Assembly (NCBI GenBank): GCA_937980205.1
Contig: CALJKW010000040.1
Location: forward strand, 1 to 64,000
Length of the DNA stretch: 64,000 bases
Origin: an uncultured Myxococcales bacterium
GTDB lineage: Bacteria > Myxococcota > Myxococcia > Myxococcales > Myxococcaceae
Reading direction: 5' to 3'
In this document: piece by piece, positions 1-9,068 of the stretch
How positions within the stretch are numbered: the first letter of the stretch is position 1
How the letters are laid out: each line of letters begins with the position of its first letter
Program-made: the position numbers and the translations under genes
The notes under the pieces: generated by a model
The model's input: only the letters and a program-made list of their open reading frames with translations
Told to the model about the DNA's origin: nothing
Database searches by the model: none

Positions 1-2
1 TC

Positions 3-1532
3 CCCACGCCGAACTACGGCTACTTCCCCGTCATCGTCCACATCGACAACACGCTCGGGCCGCGCCAGACGGTGAAGCTCTCGTACGTCACGTCGGGGGC
101 CGGCGGCGCGCGCACGTTCTCGCGCAGCGTCGACGTCGGCCAGGGCGAGCGGCGCGTGGTGACGATTCCGGTGCCGGCCCACCTTCGCTACGGCAACGTC
201 CGCGTCCGCGCGCCCGGAGTCACCGAGAAGGGCGAAGCCCACGTCTACTTCAACCCCGTCACCATCCGGCAGCGCGCGGTGATGAACATCGGCACCGCGG
301 AGACCTTCCAGCTCGCCGTCGGCGCGAAGCCGTCGTACTCGGGCAACGCGAACGTGCAGGTCGTCACGCTCTCTGCAGAAGAAGCGCCCGGCGAGCTCAC
401 CCCCTACGTCGGCTGGGACACCGTCGTGGTGAGCGGGCCGAAGTTCGAGCAGCTGTCCGACGCGCAGCGGCGCGCGCTCGAGGCGTACGCGGCGCTCGGC
501 GGGCACCTCGTGCTCATGCAGCCCGCGCGCGGCATCTCGGCGTCGTTCCCGCTGCTCGCGGCGGACAGCGCGCGCTACGGCGTCGGCCAGGTCACGTTCT
601 GCGAGAAGTGCGGAGCGACCAAGGTGCTCGAGTACAACGCCAAGGTCCCGGTGCGCGCCATCGAGCCGAAGGGCCGGCGCAACCGGTACTCGTACGACGA
701 AGAGGCGGTGAGCGAGCTGCAGCTGCCGGTCGCGGTCGCTCCGATCGGGCGGTTCCTGCTGATCATCACGCTGTTCACGCTGGCGATCGGCCCGGGCTCG
801 CTGTGGGTCGCGAAGCGCAAGGGGCCGGCGGCGCTGCTGATCACGATTCCCGGCACCGCCGCGGTGACGTGCGCGCTCATCGTGGGTTACTCGGCGCTGC
901 GCGACGGCTTCACCGTGCACGCGACGGTGCAGGGCTTCACGCTGCTCGACTCGACGTCGCACCGCGCCGTCACGTCGAGCGTCGGGGCGTTCTACGCGAA
1001 CCTCGCTCCGGGCTCGGCGCGCTTCTCCGGCGACACGCTGGTGGTGGCGCCGACGACGTCGCGCGAGTACGGCAGCGTCGAGCAGGGCGCATCGATCAAC
1101 TGGGACGAAGGCGCGAAGCTCGGCGCCGACTTCGTGCCGTCGCGCAGCTACGTGGAGTGGACGTTCCTCGCGGTGCAGCCGACGCGCGCGCGGCTGGTGG
1201 TGAAGCAGGACGGCGACCAGGTGCGCGTGCAGAACGCGCTCGGCTCGGAGGTCGACTACGCGCAGGTGCGGCTCTCCGACGGCGTGTACACGATCTCTTC
1301 GCTCAAGGACGGCGAGGAGAAGGCGGCGACGAAGCAGAACGGCTCGTCGGCTCCGCAGCTGGGGACGCTCGATCGGCGCATCTCGGATGCCGGCAAGCAG
1401 GTGCTGACCTCGAAGCTGCGCGAGGGCGAGTTCCTCGCCGCCCTCAAAGGGCCCGGCTTCACTCCGCTCGGCGGCTTGTCGCTCGAGCACACCGACAGCC
1501 GGCACCTCGTGCGTGGAGGGTACGAGCGATGA
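3..1532 (+). CDS. membrane protein with GATase-like domain, 5' end outside window
   Basis: The reading frame is open from the first bases of the window, so the true start lies upstream; the GTG at 72 is only the first internal start. The soluble part contains a stretch (WDTVVV ... ALGGHLVLM, about 430-530) that resembles the glutamine-amidotransferase-like fold seen in DUF4350-type membrane proteins. Two hydrophobic segments follow near 745-890, then a C-terminal soluble domain. The stop overlaps the ATG of the ABC ATPase gene (ATGA), so the two are translationally coupled. By context it is probably an accessory subunit of the ABC-2 exporter encoded next, similar in layout to GldG-type partners. 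The exact substrate is unknown. Domain identity is inferred; partial status and coupling are seen directly. Confidence 0.75.
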   Translation, partial: PTPNYGYFPVIVHIDNTLGPRQTVKLSYVTSGAGGARTFSRSVDVGQGERRVVTIPVPAHLRYGNVRVRAPGVTEKGEAHVYFNPVTIRQRAVMNIGTAETFQLAVGAKPSYSGNANVQVVTLSAEEAPGELTPYVGWDTVVVSGPKFEQLSDAQRRALEAYAALGGHLVLMQPARGISASFPLLAADSARYGVGQVTFCEKCGATKVLEYNAKVPVRAIEPKGRRNRYSYDEEAVSELQLPVAVAPIGRFLLIITLFTLAIGPGSLWVAKRKGPAALLITIPGTAAVTCALIVGYSALRDGFTVHATVQGFTLLDSTSHRAVTSSVGAFYANLAPGSARFSGDTLVVAPTTSREYGSVEQGASINWDEGAKLGADFVPSRSYVEWTFLAVQPTRARLVVKQDGDQVRVQNALGSEVDYAQVRLSDGVYTISSLKDGEEKAATKQNGSSAPQLGTLDRRISDAGKQVLTSKLREGEFLAALKGPGFTPLGGLSLEHTDSRHLVRGGYER

Positions 1533-2521
1533 GTCTGCTCACGGTGCGTGGCCTCTCCCGCCACTACGGCGCGCTGAAGGCCGTCGACGACATCTCGTTC
1601 ACCCTCGAAGAGGGTCAGATCCTCGGGTTCATCGGCCCGAACGGCGCCGGCAAGAGCACGACGATGCGCATCCTCGCGACGCTCGACGTGCCGACGGCCG
1701 GGCAGGTGCTGCTCGACGGCAAGAGCGTCGTCGACTCTCCCGACCAGGTGCGGCCGCTGCTCGGCTACATGCCGGACCGCTACGGCACCTACGACGACAT
1801 GACCGTCGTCGAGTTCCTCGACTTCTTCGCGCGCGCGTACCGGCTCAAAGGCCCCGAGCGGAAGAAGCGCGTCGACTCGGTGATGGAGTTCGCCGGCCTC
1901 GTGCCGCTCGCCGACAAGCTCACCGTCGCGCTGTCGAAGGGCATGAAGCAGCGCGTGGCGCTCGGCCGCACGCTGCTGCACGACCCGCGCCTGCTCATCC
2001 TCGACGAGCCCGCCGACGGCCTCGACCCGCGCGCGCGCATCGAGCTGCGCGAGCTGCTCAAGGCGCTGAGCGCGCAGGGCAAGGCGGTGCTGATCAGCAG
2101 CCACATCCTCACCGAGCTGTCCGAGATCTGCGACACGTGCGCGATCATCGAGCAGGGCAAGCTGCTCGCGACCGGGCCGGTGTCCGAGATTCTGCAGCGC
2201 ACTGCGGGCGCGGCTCCGCACTGCGACTTCCAGCTCAAGCTCTTCGGCACCGGCGCGGTCTTCGAGGAGTCGCTCAAGAAGGCCGAGCGGCTCTTGCTCG
2301 AGCAGCCGCTGGTGAAGAACGTCAGCGTCGAGGGCGCGATGGTGCGCCTGACGGTCGAGCTCGCGCAGGGCACCGCGCCCGCGCCGGGCTGGAACGAAGA
2401 AGCCGCCGCGCGCATCTTGAAGGTCCTCGTCGCGGCGGACCTGCCGGTGTGCAGCTTCCAGGCGCGCGAGCTCGACCTCGAGGACGCGTTCATGACCGTC
2501 ACGAAGGGGAGAGTGCAGTGA
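1529..2521 (+). CDS. ABC-2 type transporter ATP-binding protein
   Basis: A 330-aa cytoplasmic ATPase that would power the two membrane permeases encoded just downstream. Walker A GPNGAGKST is at residues 36-44, the signature motif is LSKGMKQR near 135 (a variant of LSGGQ common in ABC-2/CcmA-type exporters), Walker B LLILDEP is near 154-160, and the H-loop is SSH. The C-terminal 100 residues form the variable tail typical of this family. It overlaps the upstream membrane protein by ATGA, and its own TGA overlaps the GTG of the next gene. Family-level function (ATP-driven export or membrane modification) is secure; the substrate cannot be read from sequence. Confidence 0.93.
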   Translation: MSLLTVRGLSRHYGALKAVDDISFTLEEGQILGFIGPNGAGKSTTMRILATLDVPTAGQVLLDGKSVVDSPDQVRPLLGYMPDRYGTYDDMTVVEFLDFFARAYRLKGPERKKRVDSVMEFAGLVPLADKLTVALSKGMKQRVALGRTLLHDPRLLILDEPADGLDPRARIELRELLKALSAQGKAVLISSHILTELSEICDTCAIIEQGKLLATGPVSEILQRTAGAAPHCDFQLKLFGTGAVFEESLKKAERLLLEQPLVKNVSVEGAMVRLTVELAQGTAPAPGWNEEAAARILKVLVAADLPVCSFQARELDLEDAFMTVTKGRVQ

Positions 2522-3939
2522 GCGCCGTCGCCTGGTCGGAGCGCATCAACCCGATCGTGGTGAAGGAGGTCCGGCAGGGCCTGCGCACGCGCGTCTTCTG
2601 GATCTTCTTCGGCCTGATGCTGCTCGCGTGCCTGTGCATCAGCCTCGTCGCGTGGGCCACCGCGAACGAGATGGGCTTCGACGGCGGGCGCTACTTCTTC
2701 ATCGCGTTCTACGTCTGCCTGTCGATCGTGCAGTTCTTCATCATCCCGTACACCGCGTACCGCTCGATGGCGCGCGAGCGCGAGGACGAGACCTGGGTGC
2801 TGCTCACGCTCACCGGGCTCGGGCCCCGGCGGATCCTGCGCGGCAAGCTGTCGAGCTTCATCGTGCAGGGGCTGCTCTACGGCAGCGCGGCCGGCCCGTT
2901 CCTTCTCTTCTGCTACTACCTGAACGGGATCGATCTCCCGACGATTCTGCTGTGCGTGCTCACCGGCGCCGCGTGGCAGCTCTTCCTCACCTCCGTCTGC
3001 GTCTGCACCGCGACGCTCGCCGAGGCCCGCATCACGCGGGCGCTCTTGCACTTCATGCTGCTCGGCATGCTGCTGTGGGGGCTGATGAGCGGCATCGGCG
3101 CGGTCGCCGGCTTCGTCGAGGGCGCGCGCCACCTCTTCGGAGACGACGCGTTCTGGGCCGCCGCCGTCGGTACGCTGTTCGGCCTCGTCTCGTATGCCGT
3201 GCTGCTGTTCGAAGCGGCCGCCGCGCGGCTCTCGCTGCCGACCGAGCACTACGCGCGCGGCCCGCGGCTCGCCTTCGTCGCGCAGGTGGTGGGAGCGATC
3301 GTGCTCTTCTTCTGGGGCTGGGACCGCTCGGGCCGCCAGGCCGAGCTGCTCGCCGTGATGGAGGTCGCCCTCTGCATGCACATCGCGTTCATCGGCCTGT
3401 TCGTGGCGAGCGACGTCGACGGCATGTCGAAGCGGCACTGGGTCGGGTCGCAGCGGCTCAACCTGCTCAAGCCCGGCGCGCTCCGCGGCTTCATCCTCAC
3501 CGCCATTCTGCTCGGCGTCACGGGCGGCATCTTCGTCTTCCTGTGGCTGAGCAAGAACGCGCACGACGAGAAGCTGCTGCGGCTGATGGTCGCGGCGCCC
3601 GCGTTCGTGCTGCTCTACCTCGCCGCTCCGGCCGTCATCGCGCGCGCGTTCGAGCACCACCCGTCGCAGACTCCGGTGCTGGTGCGCGTCTTCACGCTCG
3701 GGCTCGTCATGCTCGGCGCCGGCGTGCCGCCGCTCATGGCCGTGCTGTTCGGCGCCGAGCCGGATCAGCCGTTCTTGAACGTGCTCAACCCCATCGTCGG
3801 AATGGTGAACCTCGGGAAGGGCGACGCCGGGTGGGACGCCGTGCTGCTGCTCTACGGAGTCACCGTCGGGTTCACGATCCTCGCGCTGTCGATGATGTAC
3901 GTGCGCGACGTGAAGCCGAAGGAGCTGCCGGCGGTATGA
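2518..3939 (+). CDS. ABC-2 type permease subunit (copy 1)
   Basis: A 473-aa integral membrane protein with about 12 hydrophobic segments. Start is the GTG at 2518, overlapping the stop of the ATPase gene, which fixes the start. The N-terminus has the motif NPIVVKEVRQGLRTRVF and a conserved REREDETWVLL loop, typical of ABC-2 permeases that begin with a cytoplasmic KE-rich helix. The next gene encodes a protein of exactly the same length with the same motifs in the same order, so the pair arose by tandem duplication and probably forms a heterodimeric channel served by the single ATPase. Confidence 0.9.
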   Translation: MSAVAWSERINPIVVKEVRQGLRTRVFWIFFGLMLLACLCISLVAWATANEMGFDGGRYFFIAFYVCLSIVQFFIIPYTAYRSMAREREDETWVLLTLTGLGPRRILRGKLSSFIVQGLLYGSAAGPFLLFCYYLNGIDLPTILLCVLTGAAWQLFLTSVCVCTATLAEARITRALLHFMLLGMLLWGLMSGIGAVAGFVEGARHLFGDDAFWAAAVGTLFGLVSYAVLLFEAAAARLSLPTEHYARGPRLAFVAQVVGAIVLFFWGWDRSGRQAELLAVMEVALCMHIAFIGLFVASDVDGMSKRHWVGSQRLNLLKPGALRGFILTAILLGVTGGIFVFLWLSKNAHDEKLLRLMVAAPAFVLLYLAAPAVIARAFEHHPSQTPVLVRVFTLGLVMLGAGVPPLMAVLFGAEPDQPFLNVLNPIVGMVNLGKGDAGWDAVLLLYGVTVGFTILALSMMYVRDVKPKELPAV

Positions 3940-3953
3940 GCTGGAGTTCGCCA

Positions 3954-4046
3954 CCGTTCACGCTGAGCGGAGCGCGCAGCGCGGAGTCGAAGCGGGCCGA
4001 TGGACGCCCATTCGACGGCCTTCGTCTTCGGCCTTCTTCGGGGCCA
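3954..4046. repeat. palindromic intergenic repeat, left-half copy
   Basis: This copy begins CCGTTCACGCTGAGCGGAG and continues with GAGTCGAAGCGGGCCGATGG, the left half of the repeat family seen complete at 8946-9062, 41054-41172 and 50825-50938. The right arm is missing or decayed. It occupies almost all of the gap between the two permease genes. Confidence 0.8.
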
Positions 4047-4051
4047 ACGCC

Positions 4052-5473
4052 GTGAGCTCCGTCGCCCTCAGCGAGCGCCTGGCGGAAGCGGCGGGCCCCA
4101 TCGTCGTGAAAGAGGTCCGCCAGGGCCTGCGCGCGAAGGTGTTCGCGATCTTCTTCGCGCTGCTGCTGGTGGGCTGCCTCGTCGTCGCGCTCATCGCGGC
4201 GGCGGAGTTCGACCGCCACACGAACCTGGAGCTCGGGCCCGACTACTTCCGCCTCTTCCTCGCGGCGCTCGCCATCGTCGAGTTCTTCGTCATTCCGTAC
4301 ATGGCGTTTCGCGCGATGTCGCGCGAGCGCGAGGACGAGACGTGGGTGCTGCTGGTGCTGACCGGCCTCGGCGCGCGGCGGATCGTGCGCGGCAAGGTGT
4401 CGTCGGCGCTCGCGCAGGGGCTGCTCTACGCGTCGGCGTGCGCGCCGTTCGTGCTCTTCAGCTACTACCTGAACGGCATCGACCTGCCGACCGTGCTCGT
4501 CGCGCTCGTGATGTCGGCGGCCTGGTCGTGCCTGCTCGTCTGCGTCGGGGTCGCGGCGGCGACCCAGGCCCAGAGCCGCATCGGCCGCGCGCTGGTGCAC
4601 TTCCTGGTGCTCGGCCTGCTGCTCGGCGGCACCTTCGGCGGCATCGCGTTCTCGGCGTTCTTCGCCGAAGAGGGCGGCCGGCTGCTGCGCGAAGAGGTCG
4701 GCTTCCGCGCCTTCTGCGCCGGCCACGTCGTGTGGTCGCTGACGACCGCGTGGGTCGCGCTCGAGGGCGCTGCCGCGGGCCTCGCGCTGTTGAGCGAGAA
4801 CGCCGCGAAGGGGCCGCGACTGGCGCTCACGGTGCAGGTGCTGCTCGCGCTCGGCGCGGCGGCGGTCGTCGCCGTGCTCAGCGACACGCGGCACGTGATG
4901 AGCGCGGCGATCGGCTCGGTGGCGATGTCGGCGCACCTGTGCGTGGCCGGCGTGTTCGCGGTCTCCGAGCACGACGGCTTCCCTCCGGCGTTCTCGCGCG
5001 AGCCGGCGTACTTCAAGCCGGGCGCGGTGCGCAGCTTCGCCATCATCGTCTTCCTGCTCGCGCTCTCGACCGCGGGCTGGTTCGGCATGTACCGCGCGTT
5101 CGGCGGAGACGACACGAAGGCCATTCGCATCCTGCTTGCGGGTCCGCTGTTCGTGCTGCTCTACCTGTCGCTCGGCGTGCTGCTCGGGCGGCTGACTCCG
5201 CTGCGCCAACTCGGGGAGCCGATCGCCACGCGCGCCGGCTTCGCGACGGCCGTGTTCCTCGGCACCGCGGCGCCGATGTTCATCTCGGTGATGATGGGCC
5301 GCCGCGCCAACTACAAGGACCTCAACGTCCTGAGCCCGCTGCTCGGCATACCGAACATCAACAGCGGCGGGCGCGGAGCGACGACGCTCGGGCTGGCCGT
5401 GGCCTGCGGGCTGTTGTTCGGCTTCCTCGCGCTCACCACGCTGTCGGCTCGCGACTCGGAGCGGCGCAGTTGA
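4052..5473 (+). CDS. ABC-2 type permease subunit (copy 2)
   Basis: A 473-aa multi-pass membrane protein paralogous to the gene before it. It shares GPIVVKEVRQGLRAKVF near the N-terminus, the REREDETWVLL loop and the YYLNGIDLPT segment. The GTG at 4052 is chosen because it gives the same N-terminus as the paralog; the longer frame upstream runs through the repeat. The stop overlaps the ATG of the DUF58 gene (TGATG). It probably partners with copy 1 and the shared ATPase. Substrate unknown. Confidence 0.88.
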   Translation: MSSVALSERLAEAAGPIVVKEVRQGLRAKVFAIFFALLLVGCLVVALIAAAEFDRHTNLELGPDYFRLFLAALAIVEFFVIPYMAFRAMSREREDETWVLLVLTGLGARRIVRGKVSSALAQGLLYASACAPFVLFSYYLNGIDLPTVLVALVMSAAWSCLLVCVGVAAATQAQSRIGRALVHFLVLGLLLGGTFGGIAFSAFFAEEGGRLLREEVGFRAFCAGHVVWSLTTAWVALEGAAAGLALLSENAAKGPRLALTVQVLLALGAAAVVAVLSDTRHVMSAAIGSVAMSAHLCVAGVFAVSEHDGFPPAFSREPAYFKPGAVRSFAIIVFLLALSTAGWFGMYRAFGGDDTKAIRILLAGPLFVLLYLSLGVLLGRLTPLRQLGEPIATRAGFATAVFLGTAAPMFISVMMGRRANYKDLNVLSPLLGIPNINSGGRGATTLGLAVACGLLFGFLALTTLSARDSERRS

Positions 5474-6312
5474 TGGACTTCGCCGCCGTCGAGCGCGCCG
5501 CCGCCGGCCGCAAGCTGCGCCTGCCGCGGGGACCGCAGCGGGGGAAGGTCGGCGAGGTCCGCTCGGCCTCCGTCGGCAGCTCGATGGAGCTGCACGACTT
5601 CCGGCTCTACCACCCGGGCGACGACGTCCGGCACCTCGACTGGAACGCGGTGGCGCGCACCGGAGAGCTCGTGCTGCGCGTGCGGCAGGACGAGGTCTCT
5701 CCGCGGCTCGAGCTCTTGTTCGACGCGAGCCTGTCGATGGCGGTGACTCCCGAGAAGGCGGCGCGCGCCCGCGAGGTCGCCGACCTCATCGCGCTGCTCG
5801 GCCGGCGCGCCGGCCTCGAGGTCGTGCTCATCGCTGCCGGGCGAGCACCGCAGCGCGCGATCGGGCAGGAGATCCGCACGGTGCTGCAGCACATCGCGCT
5901 CGACGGCGCCGAGCCGTTCGACGTCGCGCTCAAGCGTGCGCCTCCGATTCTTCCCTGCGGCGTGCGCATCGTGGTCTCGGACTTCCTGTTCGAGAGCCCG
6001 CCGGAGAAGCTCGCCGAGCGCTGGGCGCGGCAGTCGTCGGCGCTGTTCCTGGTGCAGGTGCTCGACGCCGAGGACATGGACCCGACCGGCGGCGCCGGGG
6101 CTCGACTGGTGGACGCGGAGAACGGCGAGGCCGTCGAGCGCGTGCTGACTCCGTCGGTGCTCGAGGCGTACGCGGAGCGGTTTCAGTCGCACCAGCGGCT
6201 GTGGGAGCACGCCGGCGCGCGCGTCCACGCGACGTTCACGACGTCGAGCGCGGCGTTTCGCGTCGATGAGCTCGCGGCGTCGACGCTTCAGCCGATGCTG
6301 GAGGCTGCGTGA
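5473..6312 (+). CDS. DUF58 domain-containing protein
   Basis: A 279-aa soluble protein. The segment YHPGDDVRHLDWNAVART near residues 45-60 is the hallmark of the DUF58 family. The rest has a VWA-like Rossmann pattern, with hydrophobic strands around FDASLSM and RIVVSDF. DUF58 proteins usually sit with MoxR ATPases and VWA membrane proteins and are thought to act in assembly or quality control of envelope complexes. Here it follows the ABC exporter and precedes two VWA proteins, which fits that pattern; a MoxR gene would be expected upstream of the window. The start is fixed by the TGATG overlap. Confidence 0.9.
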   Translation: MDFAAVERAAAGRKLRLPRGPQRGKVGEVRSASVGSSMELHDFRLYHPGDDVRHLDWNAVARTGELVLRVRQDEVSPRLELLFDASLSMAVTPEKAARAREVADLIALLGRRAGLEVVLIAAGRAPQRAIGQEIRTVLQHIALDGAEPFDVALKRAPPILPCGVRIVVSDFLFESPPEKLAERWARQSSALFLVQVLDAEDMDPTGGAGARLVDAENGEAVERVLTPSVLEAYAERFQSHQRLWEHAGARVHATFTTSSAAFRVDELAASTLQPMLEAA

Positions 6313-6324
6313 TTCATTCCGCCG

Positions 6325-6344
6325 CCGCTCAGCGTGAACGGAGG
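6325..6344. repeat. palindromic intergenic repeat, single right arm
   Basis: CCGCTCAGCGTGAACGGAGG, the right terminal arm of the window's palindromic repeat family, sits between the converging DUF58 and TPR lipoprotein genes and ends one base before the latter's stop codon. The left arm is absent. Confidence 0.75.
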
Positions 6345-7205
6345 CTAATTCGCCAGCGCTTCGGAGTCGGCCAGCCGCTGAGCGCACGCGGCCTTCATCT
6401 CCTTGTACAGCTCCTTCGTGTCCGCGAGCTTGACCGCCTGCTCGTAGTAGCCGAGCGCGTCCTTGTAGAGGCCCTGCGCGTCGAGCAGCACGGCGAGGTT
6501 GTAGATGGCCGGCGCGTTGTTCGGAGACTTCGCGAGCAGCTCCTTCTCCATCTCGATGGCCTTCGGAATGTCGCCGTTGCGCGCCATGTCGATGACCGGC
6601 CGCTGCGCGTCCTCGGTGTCGTCGAGCCAGATGGCCTTCTGCACGTAGACGGGCGTCAGGTCCTCGAGCACGAGCGCGGCGACGTCGCGCGCGGCGTTCA
6701 TGATCGCGGCGTCCTCGTCGTTCTCGTGCTCGCCGGCGCCCTTGTAGACCTTCTCGACGACGAACACCTTTCCGCTCGAGTTGAACGCGGTCAGCAGCAC
6801 CTGCACGCGGCTCTTCCACACGTCCTTCGTGATCGGGTTGCCCTGCTTGTCCTTCTCGCGCGTGGGCTGCGACTCCTTCTCGGCGCTCCACTCGACGACG
6901 TCGATGCGCAGGCCGACCTCGTCGGCGGCCGGCGGAGCGCTGGCCAGCACGCTCTGACCGGTGATGCGGACGGTGATGCCCTCTCCGCTCTTGTCGGCGA
7001 CCGTGAAGTAGCCGGCGTTCTTCGCCTGGGCGTTGAGCTCTTTGAGGAAGTCTTCGCGCGCGCTCTGGCGGCCCTGGCTCTCGAGCACGGCGAGCTTCTT
7101 CGCGGGGCCGAGGTTCACCGGCGCGGGCTGCAGGACGTTGACGTACAGGCGCGGCGCGCACGCGGTGGACGCGAGGACGGCGAGCAGCAGCGAGAGGCGT
7201 TTCAT
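6345..7205 (-). CDS. TPR-containing lipoprotein
   Basis: A 286-aa protein starting at the ATG at 7205 (a GTG 18 bases upstream would only add six residues). The N-terminus MKRLSLLLAVLASTAC is a short lipoprotein signal with the acceptor Cys at residue 16. The C-terminal third contains at least one tetratricopeptide-like unit (NNAPAIYNLAVLLDAQG followed by YKDALGYYEQAVKLA). The middle resembles periplasmic proteins that compute stress or adhesion components, but I do not recognise a specific family. It lies on the opposite strand inside the VWA locus, with only 29 bases between its start and that of the BatA-like gene, so the two share a short divergent control region. Confidence 0.8.
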   Translation of the reverse strand: MKRLSLLLAVLASTACAPRLYVNVLQPAPVNLGPAKKLAVLESQGRQSAREDFLKELNAQAKNAGYFTVADKSGEGITVRITGQSVLASAPPAADEVGLRIDVVEWSAEKESQPTREKDKQGNPITKDVWKSRVQVLLTAFNSSGKVFVVEKVYKGAGEHENDEDAAIMNAARDVAALVLEDLTPVYVQKAIWLDDTEDAQRPVIDMARNGDIPKAIEMEKELLAKSPNNAPAIYNLAVLLDAQGLYKDALGYYEQAVKLADTKELYKEMKAACAQRLADSEALAN

Positions 7206-7234
7206 GGGCGCCGTCTTTACCACGGGGCAGAAGC

Positions 7235-8941
7235 GTGACCTTCGGCTTCCCCCTGGGCCTGCTCGCGCTGGCCGCTTCCGTACCGCTGCTGGTCGCGTAC
7301 TTCCTGCGCCGCAAGCAGCCGCCGCGCACGGTGAGCGCGCTGTTCCTGTGGCGGTCTCCGGATCAGCGCGCGCAGGCCGGCCCGCGGTTTCAGCGCTTCT
7401 CGCGCGAGGCGTCGCTCTTGCTCGAGCTCGCGGCCGTGGTCGCGGCCGCGGCCTTCCTCTCCGACGCGCACTGCGGCGGGCTCACGTCGAAGCGGCACCT
7501 CGTCGTGGTGGTCGACGGCTCGCTGTCGATGCAGGCCGTCTCGTCGGGTCGCAGCGCCGCGGACCGTGTGCGCGACAAGCTCGCGTCGCTCGCGCTCGTC
7601 GAGGGCGCGGGCCAGCTGACGCTCATCGAGTCCGGCCCGAAGCCGGTCGTCCTCGCCGGCCCGCAGGCCGAGGTTCAGCGCGCGCTGTCGGCGCTCGAGA
7701 AGTGGGTGCCGTCGCAGCCGGCGCACGACGTCTCGGCGGCGCTGCTGATGGCCCGCGAGCTCGCCGGCGGCAAAGGCAACAAGCTGCACTTCTTCACCGA
7801 CGGGCCGCTGCCCGAGGGGACTCCGGCGCCGCCCGAGGTGGAGATCGTCAGCGTCGGCGAGCCGCTCGACAACGTCGCGCTGCTCTCGGCGCAGCGCACG
7901 GACATCGACGGCGAGGCGAACCTCACCGTGCGCGTCGGCAACTTCTCGCGCGGGGCGAAGACGGTGAAGCTGCAGCTCGGGCCGCGCTCGCAGGAGCTCG
8001 AGCTCTCGCCGGGTGGCACCAGCGTGGTGCAGCTGAAGCTGAAGTCGACGGCGCCGATCGAGGTGTCGCTGCCGGCGGACGCGCTGCCGATCGACGGGAA
8101 GGTGACGCTGCTGCCGTCTCCTCCGCCGGCGACCAAGATCGTGCTGCTGCAGGGGCTCGACCCGAACGCGGCCGCTGCGCTGCGGCGGGCGCTCGCCGTG
8201 GTGCCGGGTGTCGTGGTGTCGACGGCGCTGCAGCCCGAGGCGACGACGGTGGGGCCGGTCGGGTCGAGCGCGGACGTGACGCTCGGAGCGAAGGCCCCGC
8301 CGAAGAGCTTCCTCGGGCCGTTCTTCGCGCAGAAGGGGCACCCGGTGCTCGAAGACGTGCAGCTGTCGGGCGTCATCTGGACGGCGGGCGCGAACCCGCC
8401 GGGGCGGCCGCTGATGAGCGCGGGAGAAGCGGTGCTGATGTCTGAAGAGGAAGACGGGCGGCTGCACGTGAACCTCGACGTCGCGCGCTCGAACGTGCAG
8501 CGGACCGTGGCCTGGCCGATTCTGGTGAGCAACCTCGTGCGGCGCGCGCGCCTGCAGCAGCCCGGGTTGCCGCGGCGGCACCTGATGCTGGGAGAGGACA
8601 TTCCGGTCACGACGGCTCCCGGCTCGCGGTACCTGCTCAAGGGGCCGGGCGGCGTCGAGCGCCCGGTGCTCGGCGTGGGGCCGGTCACGCTGCCGGCGGC
8701 GCCGGTGCCGGGGCGCTGGGCGCTCGTGCGCGATGACGAAGAGGTCGACGCGCTCGAGGTGCTGCCGCTGGATCCGAGAGAGTCGGACCTGAGGACCCGC
8801 GGGCCCTATGCGGTGAAGGCGTCGGCGACCGAGGGGCTCGCTGCCGTCGCGCTGAAGCAGCCGCGGTCGCTGTGGCCGCTCGTGGCGCTGATCGTGTTGC
8901 TGCTGGCGGACTACTGGCTGACTGCGAGGGTTCGGGCGTGA
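7235..8941 (+). CDS. BatA-type VWA membrane protein
   Basis: A 568-aa protein starting at GTG 7235. The N-terminus (FGFPLGLLALAASVPLL then YFLRRKQPPRTVSAL) matches the BatA/aerotolerance N-terminal domain: one membrane helix followed by a basic stretch. A VWA domain follows, with metal-site motif DGSLS near residues 91-95. The C-terminus ends in a second hydrophobic segment (LVALIVLLLADYWL), so the bulk is periplasm-facing or cytoplasmic between two anchors. Together with DUF58 and the next VWA protein it forms the classical DUF58-VWA-VWA set. The exact client is unknown. Confidence 0.87.
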   Translation: MTFGFPLGLLALAASVPLLVAYFLRRKQPPRTVSALFLWRSPDQRAQAGPRFQRFSREASLLLELAAVVAAAAFLSDAHCGGLTSKRHLVVVVDGSLSMQAVSSGRSAADRVRDKLASLALVEGAGQLTLIESGPKPVVLAGPQAEVQRALSALEKWVPSQPAHDVSAALLMARELAGGKGNKLHFFTDGPLPEGTPAPPEVEIVSVGEPLDNVALLSAQRTDIDGEANLTVRVGNFSRGAKTVKLQLGPRSQELELSPGGTSVVQLKLKSTAPIEVSLPADALPIDGKVTLLPSPPPATKIVLLQGLDPNAAAALRRALAVVPGVVVSTALQPEATTVGPVGSSADVTLGAKAPPKSFLGPFFAQKGHPVLEDVQLSGVIWTAGANPPGRPLMSAGEAVLMSEEEDGRLHVNLDVARSNVQRTVAWPILVSNLVRRARLQQPGLPRRHLMLGEDIPVTTAPGSRYLLKGPGGVERPVLGVGPVTLPAAPVPGRWALVRDDEEVDALEVLPLDPRESDLRTRGPYAVKASATEGLAAVALKQPRSLWPLVALIVLLLADYWLTARVRA

Positions 8942-8945
8942 CTCT

Positions 8946-9062
8946 CGTTCACACTGAGCGAACGCACGCGAAGCGGGCCGGAGTCGAAGTGGACCGCGAA
9001 GCCGTCCATCGGCCCGCTTCGACTGCGGCGCCTGCGGCGCCTCCGCTCAGCGTGAACGGAGG
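8946..9062. repeat. palindromic intergenic repeat, full copy
   Basis: A 117-bp element. The left arm is CGTTCACACTGAGCG, followed by GGAGTCGAAG. The right half carries GGCCCGCTTCGACTGCGG and ends CTCCGCTCAGCGTGAACGG. Both halves are inverted complements with a short internal palindrome in the middle. Its last bases form the GGAGG that lies six to seven bases upstream of the next ATG. Confidence 0.85.
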
Positions 9063-9068
9063 AGGGGC

